Source of the DNA: Dioscorea cayenensis subsp. rotundata
Taxonomy: Eukaryota > Streptophyta > Magnoliopsida > Dioscoreales > Dioscoreaceae
Assembly: GCF_009730915.1 (NCBI RefSeq)
Contig: NC_052481.1
Span: 3,906,001 to 3,970,000, forward strand
Direction: 5' to 3'
Length of the DNA: 64,000 nt
Below, piece by piece: positions 47,101 through 58,971 of the stretch (its first letter is position 1; every line of letters begins with the position of its first letter). The position numbers and the translations under genes are program-made. The notes below the pieces were generated by a model, which ran no database searches, was not told where the DNA came from, and saw only the letters and a program-made list of their open reading frames with translations.

Positions 47101-48181
47101 TGCTGAACATGCCCATTCATTATTTATTAGGATTTTATAATCCTTCAGTGGGTGTCCATGAGAACTAGTAACAATCCGGTGCAACATAATATCACCCGGA
47201 TATCTAAGTCTTTCATGCCATATTTTAAATATCTCTGGGTCATTAACCTTCCGGGTTAATACTATATGTGATTTCATCACTTTGATACGTGTAAAATATA
47301 ACCTTGAAGATATACAGGAAAAGGTTTCAAGTACACGTTTTTGGTATGAAATAATTTGTGTAATATGAAGATATTTTTTTCCTTCTTTATCAACCGTCTC
47401 TAAATGATATCCATTGAGATGTATATCTTTAAAGCTTAGAAAGTTCCTCCTAGACTTAGGGGAATAGAGGGCATTTTTCATCTACAAGGATGTCACATTT
47501 GGCAACATCAATGCTACTTCTCCAAAACCTTCAATCAGGTCTGATGACCCTGTTATTTGTGGCTATACATGCCTTTCTCATTAATAAGGATATAAAATAT
47601 ATTTTTCTTGTTAAAATAGTATGTGTTGTTCCGCAATCAATAATACATTCATCATCAGTCATATTTCTAACAAAGCAAACAAAAGAAAATATAACTTTAA
47701 TATAATATTCATAATATGACATGCTATATAATAAAATATGCTACATAATAAAAAGAGCACAAAAAATTTAGTATACTAGGAAATGTGTTACATCTAGGTA
47801 TGTAATCATATTTTCTGTTATAGTCTCTCTACAGAGTCATAATACTGGGAATATCTTAAATAGCTCAGAATTGTATTCTTGTATACTTTTAAATTCCTAG
47901 AACCTGAGATTGGACCAGTCATTACGTGCCTTTGGCAGATAGACCATTTTAAGTGATCAAATGTTTCTTTCAGGGATAACCACAATTCCTGTGGATCCCC
48001 AATAATCAAATATTTATTCTTAAGGCCATCATCAAGGTGATGCCTTATAAATATTAAGGCTTTCACCTTATTGTCACTGGTTTCATTATCAATCGTTTTA
48101 CCCAAGTTCCTTGCATTCAAGTAAAGCTTGATATCAATGCTCCATGATATGTAATTTCTCCCAGAAATATGGAGGGACTCA
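44171..48181 (-). pseudogene. copia gag-pol remnants
   Basis: In - strand order: a UBN2-type gag piece (48181-47818: IFIRHHLDDGLKNKYLII, DPQELWLSLKETFDHL); a protease piece near 47640 (ECIIDCGTTHTIL); GAG-pre-integrase and integrase (47481-46300: IWHERLRYPGDIMLHRIV, CSACSLGKLITRPS); the linker before reverse transcriptase (46328-45969: WNASQLHTYDPLTNEYELEV, PDAFTDTK); reverse transcriptase (45972-44501) with the catalytic VYVDDINLVG; and RNase H (44500-44171: YEDNSACISQIQGGYIKGD, NQADLFTKSLP). Frames change several times, the start of reverse transcriptase is badly eroded and gag lacks its C-terminus, so it cannot make a polyprotein. Confidence 0.9.
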
Positions 48182-48891
48182 AATTCCCTTCTAGCAATAT
48201 GTCATTTTTTTCTAAATAATAATATAGTAGGCAATTAGAATAAAGTGTACAGAATAAAATATAAACCCTATATGTAGTCCATATATATGATACTATATAT
48301 ACATATGATATTGTTTATATACGGTACTGTTCATACGCTGCAATTATTGCAATATCGGGAATGAAATTTTGTTTGAAAGTGAGGAGTATGAATTATAGAG
48401 GGAAGAGGAAATATAGGAAGGAAGGATAAGGGAGAGAAGAGAGAAGGGCTGGCGGAGAAGAGAAAAGGGCCGGCGGAACCCCTTTTTAACCGGTGGAGCT
48501 TTTACTTGGTTTTGTCAACGATTGCCGAGATCGGGGGTTCGCCATGGCAAACTTGGGGAAGATCATACTAGATGATTTAGATTTGATGGAAAAACTTGTT
48601 ATAGTATTAATATTATTGCTTTCATGTTTATTTTAGATGTACTTTTATTATTAGCCTTAGTGGTTTTTATACTGTATGTTTTTTTATGTATGCTTCTAAG
48701 AAAATCCTATGTATGGTTGACTGAAATTATGAATTAAATAAAATGTATGGTTTGCTAGCAGTATTATGCGTACCTGCCAGACCTCCATTCTCTTCTTTCA
48801 ATGTTAAAAACAGATTCTACATGTAAGATATATATTAGATGAGCCAAGGAAAATTAAAGCCATATGAGCAAGGTCGTGCTAATAATGTGTT

Positions 48892-49270
48892 GAAAATATT
48901 TTATAAATGTAAAGCGAATAATAAGAATAAAGAGACAGAATATTTACTAAAAGCCCTTTAAAATTCACCTCTTTTTTATTTCTTTTTCTCTTTTCCTTCT
49001 CCTCTATATATTTTACAATACATAAAGAAAGGGGGGGGGGGGATATTTATATGTTTATAAGAGATGAATGAACGGTCAGGATTGATTTGATCCGACGGTC
49101 TAAAATACCTTGGTAGGTGGAATAGTAACATTACTAGCGGCTACTACAGTGCCACATGCGGCTGCTACAGTATTGCGCCTGTTGCGGTGATATCTAGAAT
49201 GTTGCTGCAGTAATACCGACTACTACAGTGCTGTAGCTACAGTAGGCATCCATTTATAATATTCATAACA
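48892..49270 (-). repeat. 5' LTR of the copia element
   Basis: Partner of 43580-43952. It includes a run of 12 G at about 49029-49040 where the other LTR has only five. 48182-48891 is leader sequence with GA-rich stretches and no coding match. Confidence 0.88.
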
Positions 49271-49271
49271 G

Positions 49272-49950
49272 GTTTCCATTTAATTTAACTCTTTTTATAT
49301 GAATAATTTGAAAAATGCAAACTTAGGCACTGGAAATTGTGAGAATTTATAAGTTATACTTGACTTTGGTTATTTCATTAATTTTTTTTAGAAAAATTAT
49401 AAATTTTAAAGATTTTTTTTTAATCACATCACATTGGTCCCTATTTTCAGAGTCCAAATGAGAAAGTTTTTATCTCAAAAATTATATATATATATATATA
49501 TATATAATAATTTATTTCTACCAAAAGAAGAGCTGATACTTCATTTTTGTGCTTATTCAAAAGTTGAAGATTTGAATTTCTCTCCACCGCAAGATGGACT
49601 GTTTAATGTTTATCTACATTTGTCAAATGTGTATGTATATATATAATAATAATAATTTATAAAAGTTTTTATTATTTAATGTGGAAAATCTAAATTTAGG
49701 AGTAGTGTGGTATGTGGGCAGTCTTCATGTGAACAATGTCTCATTGTTTGGATTCACATGAACATGGGCTCTTGGAATCGTTGCAATTTGATTTTTGGCA
49801 CTTGAATACATAGGATCATAGGACATTTGTTTCTTCAATCAATCTTCTCTTTGTCTGTATTTATTTCATGATAAGAGGCAAGGTCCCCATTTATTAAAAA
49901 AATAAAGAATATAATATTTTTTTAATTTTAAATTTAACAAATAATAAACT
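49272..49950. repeat. Duplicated block, copy A, right part
   Basis: Shares CTTTTTATATGAATAATTT, CATCACATTGGTCCC, TTATTTAATGTGGAAAATCT, ATGTCTCATTGTTTGGATTC and CACATGAACATGGG with 53540-54022. It then shares CATTTGTTTCTTCAATCAATC with 57047 and 57744. 49960-51120 beyond it is AT-rich with nothing recognised. Confidence 0.8.
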
Positions 49951-51137
49951 TAATATTTTAAATTTAAAGACTATGGTTTTTAGCAAGTGTTTATGTCATG
50001 GGAAACTTAAGATAGGATCCAAAGCCCAAATAAGGTGAGGGTGCATGTGTTTTGAGGTATTAACTTTACACCTATGCACATCCCTAGCTTTCCTAAAATA
50101 AATGATGGTTGACACTATTTTGTAAAAAAAAAATAAATAAATAAATTCATAAGAAATTATCTACAATTTGAAGAGTGTGTATGAAAGTTTTTTAATATAT
50201 TTATATGTGAGTACAATATATCTCTTATATTAAAAGGTATGTTTTATAGAACACTCTCTTGGTCCCCTTGTAAGTGTCTACTTTAACCATATTTCATGAA
50301 ACTTAAGAAAAATAGTCGGAATTAAAAATTTCACTAGGATTTATGTTCTCTTTCTCGTTATACCCATTTCTTTCTCCATGCACTAAGCTTGTGCATTCAA
50401 GGTGACAATGCATTTAAATAAATCGGTAAAATTAAATTTAAAAATTAACACTTAAATTAGATACATAGATAGATAATTTAGAACATGTAAAATATGAAGC
50501 AGTAGACACTTATAACGGAATGGAGAGAGCAAATTAATGGTAAGCCAATTATATGTACAAGTTAAAATGTTAAGCGGTTATGAAATAACATACTACAAAA
50601 GATGTTAAGATGATTGTAAAACATTAGTACATTACTATAAAAGATTGATTAAAAATAAATTTATATTAATTAAATTGGGAGTGACACTTATTATTGATAA
50701 GTTAATAGAGTATTGATTAAAAATACTATTTTTACATGCTTTAGATGATCGATTTATAAATAAATAAAAAATGAAAGCTTTTCAAGTGATATAGAAGAAA
50801 TAAAAAGATAGATCTAAAAACTCTATAAATTAATTATTTATGGTTGTCATTGATTGTTTAATCAGAATAATTCAAAGCTTTTCAAAGGTGAGGGTTGTTC
50901 TCATGGTCTATCCATATTTTAAAAAAAATCATCTAAATAATGTTTTCTTGATTGACTTGTACTAAAAACCAACATGAATTTTTTTTTTAAAAAAAAAACC
51001 TCAACCATACACTCAACAATGATGCTAATAGTATGCAAAAGTCAAATGTCAAAATCAATTATAAATCATACAAAAAGGTTACTAAGAGATCAGAATAAGT
51101 AATTCATATGGAATAAACATAATAATAGCTTTTGTTC

Positions 51138-51300
51138 TTAATTGTGCATTGAGAACTTGAAAAATGGGCTAGGCTTGATGCAAATTGGTTTGTAAATATT
51201 TCTATTCTTCTCAATGTTCTCAATCTCTTTCATCTTCCAATACTTCTCAACTTCTTCGGCGGTTCGGTTTGGAAGCCTTCCTGCTATTAACTTCCACCTG

Positions 51301-51342
<42 letters not shown>

Positions 51343-52148
51343 GAATGTTCATTAGTATTTTTTTCCTAGAGTATATATTTTTCCCCTAAAGTTTTAAACA
51401 AAACAGTAAAAACTATTATTTTGATTGTAATTAAATGAGAGAGTTATGTACCTGTCTCCTAAAAGACAATAAAGCCGGTGAATCAAGTCCTCTTCCTCTG
51501 GAGACATGTCTCTTATTTCTGATTACGAAGAAAATAGATACATTTAATTTCTTAGTATGTTTATATTTTTGTTTGTTTTTATCAAAAAAAAAAAAAACAT
51601 CACCCAAGATATTAAATCCATGAAATGTAGTTTTTCTTCAATTGTTACATTTTGTACAACATCCACTTTTAGTTGATGGCTAGCCCCTCTTCTATTTTGT
51701 TTCTGTTTCAGCCGTATTCCTCTTGTTGTTTGGTAATGTTTGTTTCTCAATTTAAATTCAATGTTTTATCCATTTTTTTAAATATATATTGATATTATTC
51801 TTGCTTTTTTCCCAAGAATAAAAAAAAACATTAATAAATTATTATATTATTTCATGCCAGTAAAACTCACCTTCAAAAACACTCTAAAAACAAAAATTAA
51901 TTATCATAATGTAAGAAATATGATAATATTGTTCTCGTCTCTTTTTTCTCCGCTGATAATCAAAGAAGACATTTATGAGATTTTTCATAAATCGTCAATA
52001 AATTAAATATTTCCTTCAAAGGCGCTATGAAAACAAAGATCATCAAGAGCAAGAAAGGAAAAAAAAAAAAACAGATAAACATATTTAAGTAACTACCTTG
52101 AACCTCATCTTCTTCCATTCTCTCCTCTACTCTGTTTCTCTTTCTCAT
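51138..52148 (-). CDS. R3-type single-repeat MYB (CPC/TRY/ETC-like)
   Basis: Three small exons on the - strand, 52097-52148, 51452-51518 and 51138-51297, join in phase (donors GTAGTT and GTACAT, acceptors TAATCAG and TTATCAG) to 93 codons, 92 residues. The single MYB repeat reads MSPEEEDLIHRLYCLLGDR then WKLIAGRLPNRTAEEVEKYW. It contains the bHLH-binding signature [DE]L-x2-[RK]-x3-L-x6-L-x3-R in full (DLIHRLYCLLGDRWKLIAGR). There is no second repeat or activation domain, so by family knowledge it should repress MYB-bHLH-WD40 complexes that control epidermal hairs or flavonoids. Introns fall at the positions usual for such genes. The tail IYKPICIKPSPFFKFSMHN is not one I know. ATG at 52148 is the first; a second in-frame ATG is at codon 11. 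Confidence 0.88.
51300..51342. repeat. (ATA)n microsatellite abutting a splice acceptor
   Basis: About 14 trinucleotide units lie in the last intron of the R3-MYB gene. On the gene's strand it reads (TTA)n ending directly in the TCAG acceptor, so the repeat takes the place of the polypyrimidine tract. Confidence 0.93.
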
Positions 52149-52228
52149 CTATATCAAACTTTTTCCTGGTCCGCAGCTTTTATAGCAATAAATGAGTAGA
52201 TTGCATTGTGCTGAAAAACAGGATAATT

Positions 52229-54022
52229 AAATATGGAACTTCATTGTCTTCTTGTTATGGTTGGCCACTCTATATTTGCTGCTTTAAAATCAGTCATAGT
52301 CTGTGCACGTGGTACAGTTTCTTAGTTAAAATCTTTGTTAATTAGTTCAAATCAATGTTCCACTGTGTATTGGAATCTCCTCTAAAATTATTTACCTGAA
52401 TGAAAAACATGTTTCTATGTCAATAAAGTTTGTTCCATTTATTTATTTTAATAAATATAATAAATATATATAATTAAGACGTATGCATAGCTGAAAATTA
52501 ATGTTTGGCTGAAAGACCCATTATTACTATTGTGTCTAGTAAATTTTGAATATGAGGGCCAATGAAATCTCCGCACAATATTTTTCCCAACCAATGCTAC
52601 CAAAACATAAATTTGTAAATAAATAAATAAAAGTCCACTTAACATCAACACATTTATTAACCCTGTAACAACAAACTTTAATTATTTAACATACAGATTA
52701 AAATAATATTAAAAATCCACAAAAATATCAACATATATCTCAATCCACATCCATGTGACCACAAACTTCTTAGTGGTAGACTGGTAGGTTTCTTTTTAAA
52801 ATTTATTATTTAAAATAAAAATGATATAAAAGACGCTGATTTTTTTTAATATATATAAACCATTAGAGACAGTAATATCATTTTAAGAGTTTATAGAACA
52901 GTTCTTGTTCGTTGAAAATTGGGCAGTTCAACAAGTTTTTAATTCAACTGATGGTTCAATATAGTTTATCCTGAATCAAATGCAATACTGAATCAATTAT
53001 AAAATCAGATCGATTTCATGATTGGTTCACCAATTCACTGATTCACTAGTTCACTAGTTCGACTGATCGTACTGATGATCCGGTCCGATTTCTGATAACA
53101 ATGCATATAAGATAGTTTTTTGAGTCAATAAATAATAATAAAAATATAAAAATAAAGTCATTTGTCATAATTTATAGAATGATAAAGATATGGCTTCCTT
53201 TATTTGTGTGATTAGAGATGCATGAGAAAAAAAAGAAAGGGACTTGAAGACATAACATTGGATAAGAAGATGAAAACCATACAATTCATGACTTATCAGA
53301 AAAAAATAAAAATAAAAATAAAAATTGAACACACACAACCATCAAAACAACAACTATCTTTAACACTAGTCTTTTTCAGGCCGATGTAAATGTAAAATAA
53401 AAAAATAAAAAGTGTATTTTTATCATGCATTTTTGTTAATATATAGTAATTATTTCTAAACTAAAAAAATAAATTTTAATTTGTCGTTGAACTCTTAAAA
53501 CAAAAAAGTAATTGTTTTAATCCATGAAATGGATGCTTTCTATTTAATTTTATGCTTTTTATATGAATAATTTAAACAATAGGAACTTACACACTCAAAA
53601 TTGCGATAATTTAAAAGTTACACTTGATGTTTGGTCATTTCATTAATTTTTTTTAAAAATTTATAAAACTTTAAAATATCTTATTTTGTTAACCACATCA
53701 CATTGGTCCCCATCTTCAGAGAGTCCAAATATGCGAGTGTTTTTATCTCAAAATTTATAAATATATAATAATTTATTATTCTCTAATAAAATAGTTAATA
53801 TTTCATTTGTCTTCCTAGTTAAAATTCAAATATTTGAATTTCTCTCAACTGTAAGAGAGTTTATCTATATTTGGTAAATGAGTGTGTATATATATAAATA
53901 ATAATATATATTACTTTTTATTATTTAATGTGGAAAATCTAAATTTGGGAGCAGTGGTATGTGGGCACTCTCCATGTGATCAATGTCTCATTGTTTGGAT
54001 TCACATGAACATGGGTCTTTGC
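52229..54022. repeat. Duplicated block, copy B (upstream of the R3-MYB)
   Basis: Homologous to 41277-41690, 43155-43577 and 49272-49800 in the same orientation and order, but here without the TRIM and copia insertions. It starts about 80 bp upstream of the R3-MYB start codon, so it includes the probable MYB promoter. 52600-53100 has no clear partner. The match stops at about 54022, where other sequence begins (GGGGACGGAGTCAAAAA). Confidence 0.8.
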
Positions 54023-54375
54023 GGGGACGGAGTCAAAAAAAAATTTTAAAAGGAGCCAAATAAAAAAAATATTAGCATTCAATTTTCACATGATCAAACT
54101 GGAACTTTATGTGATGAATTAAGATTTTTCCTCGGAAGAAGGCACAATTTTCTCCACAATTAACTTTTTTCCAATTTCGAAAACCTCATATAGCAAACTT
54201 ATTCGGATGATCACCATTTTTGCTAAAAAGATAACAATGCAAGCAAAATGTAGCATCTTTGGTTGGAGAATATCCTAACCATGGTCCAAGCTTATCAAAT
54301 CAAGAAGAACAAAAACAATGAGCATGCTTCTTAAGACTAGAGAGTGGGTAATTTTCAAGGGAATATTGCAAAGCT
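54017..54375 (-). pseudogene. TTF-type zinc-finger hAT transposase fragment
   Basis: On the - strand, frames with stops give GPWLGYSPTKDATFCLHCYL, FSKNGDHPNKFAI and GFRNWKKVNCGENCAFF. This matches the TTF zinc-finger start of plant hAT transposases (WLEYSxxKDAxFCLxCYLF ... GFxNWKK). The rest of the transposase is missing. The ORF at 54380-54661 on the same strand may be the preceding piece but shows no known domain. Confidence 0.6.
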
Positions 54376-54900
54376 CATGTTAGATTGTTGGTGGTGATGG
54401 TTTTGAAATGTAGAGAAGAAAGAATAAGAAGAAAAATAGTGCATAAGCCTTCAAGGCATGAGCAATGCTTTCCTTTAGGCTTAATTCACCTCCACCTAAT
54501 TTCAAATTTTGAATGCAAATTGAATTGAATGGTGAATTTCCTTTAGGATCCAAAGAAGACATTTGAGTATGGTTTGCACTCCCAAACTCAAGCAAAACGA
54601 CAATGACTTTTACAAAGTGAAAATTTGTTTCTATTTTTTGTGCGCTCAAAGAACAAATCAAATGAACTGGTGAAGAGTTTGTTTGTTATTCAATTAATTT
54701 GAATGATGGTAGAAGATCATTTTTATAGGAATGTAGTGTTTAGTAAAGAAACACATCACTTCAATAATGAGTGCCATTTATATACACACCGCTTCATTAA
54801 TAAGATATATCTTTTCACATAAAACATAACAACCTTTTATTAATTAATGAAATTATAAATGACAATTTCTCATTAGTTATATTACAAGTGATGGTTATTA

Positions 54901-56194
54901 ATGCTATGTTTGGATTGATGGCAAAGTACAGGAAGGGGAGGGTTTTGGAGAGTAGCCCTTCCCATGTTTGGATAAATTTGTTTAACTTAATGAAGAAAAA
55001 TGAAGGTTAACTCCAACCCTCCGAAACTCTCCAAAACCCCACTTTTTCTGTCCCCCGATTTGGGGTGCTGAGAGAGGGAGAACCTCCTAAAAATTTTATA
55101 ATTTTTAAATAGACTTTATACCCTTTATTTTTTATTTAATTACATGATAGTTTTTCTTCCACTTTTTCAATTTAATTTTATTGTAATCAAGGGGTCACAT
55201 GGTACCAACCATCTTGTCTAAAAATTAAGATTCTTGTAATTTATTTTTGAGTCTTTATTTGATCATTATTGTTAATTCCACATATCTTCTATCAATTTGA
55301 TCTTGTGTTTTTTTTTCTCTCTACTCATCAATGTAGATCACACATCTATATTGTCTTACACATTATTATATCACTAGACTTATCCTTTTTAGGCTTTCAT
55401 TATTATATTGTTTTCATTTTTTTTATATTTTTTAATTGTTTATGGTCAACATCCCGTCTTTCTCATATGTTAGGGTTTTTGTTTTGCTTGTTAATGCACA
55501 TGAATTTTTATAGAAAATATACAAAATCATAGATTTAATGAGTTTATGCCACACCATCACAAATCCTCATTAACATGTATTTCTTTTTTGTTTGTTTATT
55601 TGTTTATTTGCTTATTTGTGTTTTTTTAGGTCAATCAAACAAAGAAATATTACTCAATTAAAGGCCCAACTGATCATTCAATCTATATTGTAATTATGCA
55701 TTTACAAATAATCCTACTAAAATAATAGAAATTAGACCTCACACAATTCCAAATAGAAAAACTTTAATGATTTGGATTTCCTTTGTTTTGAGGAGGTAAA
55801 AATAGATAATTTGAATTATTCCTGAATATGAATGATAGCAATTGATATGGAAAGGAATTATACAATACCCGCAATTCTAGAGTAATAATTTTAATATTTA
55901 TTAAAAAACCTATTTAAAGTGTGAGTTTGTTTGAGATATTGATAATACATGTGTTTAAGTAGAAATAAGTAATTTTATATTTAATAATAAAATTATAATT
56001 GGTAAATCATATTATTCAATATCTTTTCCTTCCCTTTCTCCTCCTTAACCAAACAAGATTTATCAAACAACCATCCTTTCTTTTCCCTCCATAAAATTTG
56101 ACTATCCAAATAAAGGTTAAAACCTTCCTTTCCCTCCCTTTCCCTCTCCTTCCCTTTCTTTACTTTCCTTCTACTTTTGGATCCAAACACTATG
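54901..56194. mobile_element. Possible non-autonomous TIR element
   Basis: The left end ATGCTATGTTTGGAT and the right end read inward, CATAGTGTTTGGATC, are followed on both sides by purine-rich AAAGTA and GGAAGGG text. TTA precedes the left end and TAA follows the right, the target type of PIF/Harbinger elements. No transposase. The match is imperfect, so the call is tentative. 56200-57040 beyond it is AT-rich with nothing recognised. Confidence 0.4.
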
Positions 56195-57046
56195 TAAATC
56201 TCTTTATTTTACATTAGTGTCTTTTGAAGTTTTAACTACCCTTAGTGTAGTGTTGTGTCTTAGTGAAAAGGCATAGATAATTTCCTATATGACTCTTCAT
56301 ATAAGGGTATTATTAATAGATGCACCTCTTCATTTTTAAAAACCCCTCACAGCTCCAAGGTTGAGATAAGAACGACAAATCTCATCTTACTGATTAACGG
56401 GATATTTTCAAATAGGAAGATATAATCCTGGATCTTTTTCTAAGAAAGTATTATCTATCTCTCTAGAATTAGTTCTTTGAATCATTCTAGGATGAACTTC
56501 CGAACTTGGAGTTTTGAAGTTGTGTATAGATGATGGATGAGGTTTCACACACAAATAGGGATAGAAGGAGTTTCAACTTTAGGTATGGATGATGATTGCC
56601 CTTTAAGGGGTTTTTGAAATATGCATCAATAGTTGATCTCTTAGACCTATTATAATTTGTGAATAAGGATAAATAATAATAATACATATTAAAAAATAAC
56701 ATACTTTTAATTATCAATACAAATTAAAGAATAAAAAGCTTACATGATAAAATAATTTCTTATATTTGAACAAATAAAAAAATTATCAGTAAGGAAAATG
56801 TTTGGGATGCCCGGATGATTCAATGACCATTATGTTTTAGGTAAATTTTATAGCAAATATCAAACATCCGAATTGGATAATTAATAATTATTTTATTTTA
56901 AATTATTTAATTATTTTATTTAGATTCTTATTAAGAATAATTAAGCTTATTTTTTTTAATTATTTTTCTTATCTTTTAAAAATTTTATTGGAGATAATAT
57001 AAGTTTTTTTTCTTCTAATTTATATAACTTTTATATAATTTTATAA

Positions 57047-57648
57047 GGATTATAGGCATTTGTTTCTTCAATCAATCATCTCTTTATCTGTATTTATTTT
57101 ATGATATGATTTCTTTTTATAAGAGGCACCACTTGCAAGGTCGCCATTATTGTGGGTTTCAAGTGCATGAGGGAAAGCCATTTATTAAATAAAATAATAA
57201 AATAATAAAATAATAAATTTGTAAATTTCAATTCATGAAATTGCAGTTTGATTGTTGCCACTTATGGCGTTCATAGGATTATAAGCATTTGTGTTGTGAA
57301 ATTATAAAACTGGGTAAAACAGTGTCACAACAAAAATACTTGAAAATAATAAAAATAAAGATGAGGGACACATATTTTATGTGAAAAATCTCAAAATAAA
57401 TTAGGGTAAAAAACTACAAACAAGATAGAAGAATTTTACTATAATAAAAAATAGGAATTACAAACTTTCTATTAATAAGGAGAACAACAATTTATTTTCT
57501 TTTGTAATAGAACCAACACAAACCCTCTAATTATTCTTCCCACTATTTCCTCCCATTTTCTCTTCAATGTCCTTTATTCCCTCTATTTATAGCAAAAAGA
57601 AATGAAGATTAGCTCTCCTAATCTTTGGATTAAGTGTGAATTAGGTGA

Positions 57649-57712
<64 letters not shown>

Positions 57713-57930
57713 CACATGTGCAGCCCAGGATAATATTTTAACAATTTGTTTCTTCAATCAATCATCTCTTTGATTGTATTTATTTTATGATATGATTTCT
57801 TTTTTTGAGGAAGCACCACTTGCAAGGTCGCCATTATTATTGGTTTCAAGTGCTTGAGGGAAAGCCATTTATTTAATAAAATAATAAAATAATAAAATAA
57901 TAAAAATTTTAAATTTAAATTTAACAAATA
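57047..57930. repeat. Direct repeat split by a solo LTR
   Basis: 57047-57225 and 57744-57910 share TTTGTTTCTTCAATCAATC, TATTTATTTTATGATATGAT, CACCACTTGCAAGGTCGCCA and AATAAAATAATAAAATAATA. The same text is at 49815-49930. The second copy begins exactly at the target duplication of the solo LTR. Confidence 0.85.
57292..57743. mobile_element. Solo LTR with perfect 5-bp target duplication
   Basis: A 452-bp sequence starts TGTTGTGAAAT and ends ATATTTTAACA. It is flanked by ATTTG at 57287-57291 and 57744-57748. It interrupts CATTTGTTTCTTCAATC, which is intact at 49815 and 57057. It contains CTCTATTTATAGC, a possible TATA box, and a long (AT)n run at 57650-57711. No coding sequence. Confidence 0.87.
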
Positions 57931-58553
57931 ATAAATTTAGCCAATCATTATTGGTTGGCACCGAGTCCCTATAGTTTAGCTCAACACACATGTGCCATCA
58001 CTTTGTGTGAATTGTATTATTTCATCTCGGGAGGTATGCATGAAAAATAATAGTAACTAATTAAAACAAAATTAAAAAACAAAAATATAAGTATATAATA
58101 TCATTTCATTTCCCCAAAGTCTTTGAGCAGAATAGGCATAATTGTTTGAGACAGATAAACAGACAGATAGATTTTATCCCGTCCTAACACACACTCCTGA
58201 TATATGCAGCAACTTTGTTTTTTCCTCTATCAAAATTCTCCATTTTCTCCATAAAGTGATTATCCTTTGGCGCTTTATTTTCATTCAAAACAATGACGTT
58301 TTGTTTGCATATGAATGGTAATAAAATATATCCATTTTATTACTGGCTTATCAAATTTAGAAGAGTTATGTTAGCATCTAATCTAAGTTTAATTACCTAT
58401 ATTAGGCTTAATCAAAGAGAAAGATAGAGAACCTTACTTACACTTTTAGACAACGCCGTCGGAACCCTACATCATCGTCATCTCTATTTCCCTCTCCGGC
58501 AAGGTCCGAACTCTTCAACCTCATCTTATTGGACTCCGCTTGAACAGAGAATC
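57931..58553. other. AT-rich spacer
   Basis: 58120-58185 (CAGAATAGGCATAATTGTTT, GACAGATA) is repeated at 60832-60900. 58441-58553 is less AT-rich and resembles a 5' UTR leading into the fragment that follows. Confidence 0.5.
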
Positions 58554-58672
58554 ATGGATGAGGACTTGCTAAAGGTGATCGAGGAGGGGTTGAGCCTCTC
58601 CAAGCGAATTTATACGTAAAAGGCATCGGTGCCACCCGTTGTAGCTGAAGGGAATAGGCGTGAAGATTGAGG
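58554..58672 (+). pseudogene. First-exon fragment of a host-type gene
   Basis: MDEDLLKVIEEGLSLSKRIY is followed by Thr and TAA, with reading continuing as KASVPPVVAEGNRRED. The start recalls a conserved plant protein of unknown function that begins with an EEGLxLSKRxYxGKDR-like stretch; that recall is not certain. The early stop and absence of later exons suggest a captured or decayed copy. Confidence 0.35.
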
Positions 58673-58971
58673 TTGCTACTTGGTGGAAATCTAAAGAAAA
58701 TACCAAATGTCAATGCTTAGTAAGATGGGTAAGGAAAATAAATTAATAAATATGTAAATAATAAGTAAATCATGTGTGCGAATAAAAGGAAATAGATCAA
58801 ATAAAAAAAATAATACAATTAATCGGGGAAATCATTTTAATATTATGACTCGTGTAGATATATGAGGGCAATTAAATGAGTAAAAAATGACAAGGTTGTT
58901 TGGAGACATGTGTGGGCATAAATTACATATATTTTGTTGTTTAGCAAGTTGGCTGAAAAATATTTTGTTAT

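Larger units (their letters stand above)
43580..49270 (-). mobile_element. Ty1-copia LTR retrotransposon, decayed
   Basis: LTRs of about 373 and 379 bp (43580-43952 and 48892-49270) are clearly homologous but diverged. Read on the element's own (-) strand they start TGTTATGAAT and end TTTCAACA. Next to the coding-strand 3' LTR the tract AAGGGGGAG is a good polypurine tract. No convincing primer-binding site was found next to the other LTR. The target duplication is weak (TGTTT versus GGTTT). The paralogous block at 53535 shows the uninterrupted site. Internal genes run on the - strand in copia order. Confidence 0.9.

Noticed and set aside
49028..49041. G run as a G-quadruplex signal
   Set aside because: A single run of about 12 G inside an LTR, absent from the partner LTR, is more likely slippage.
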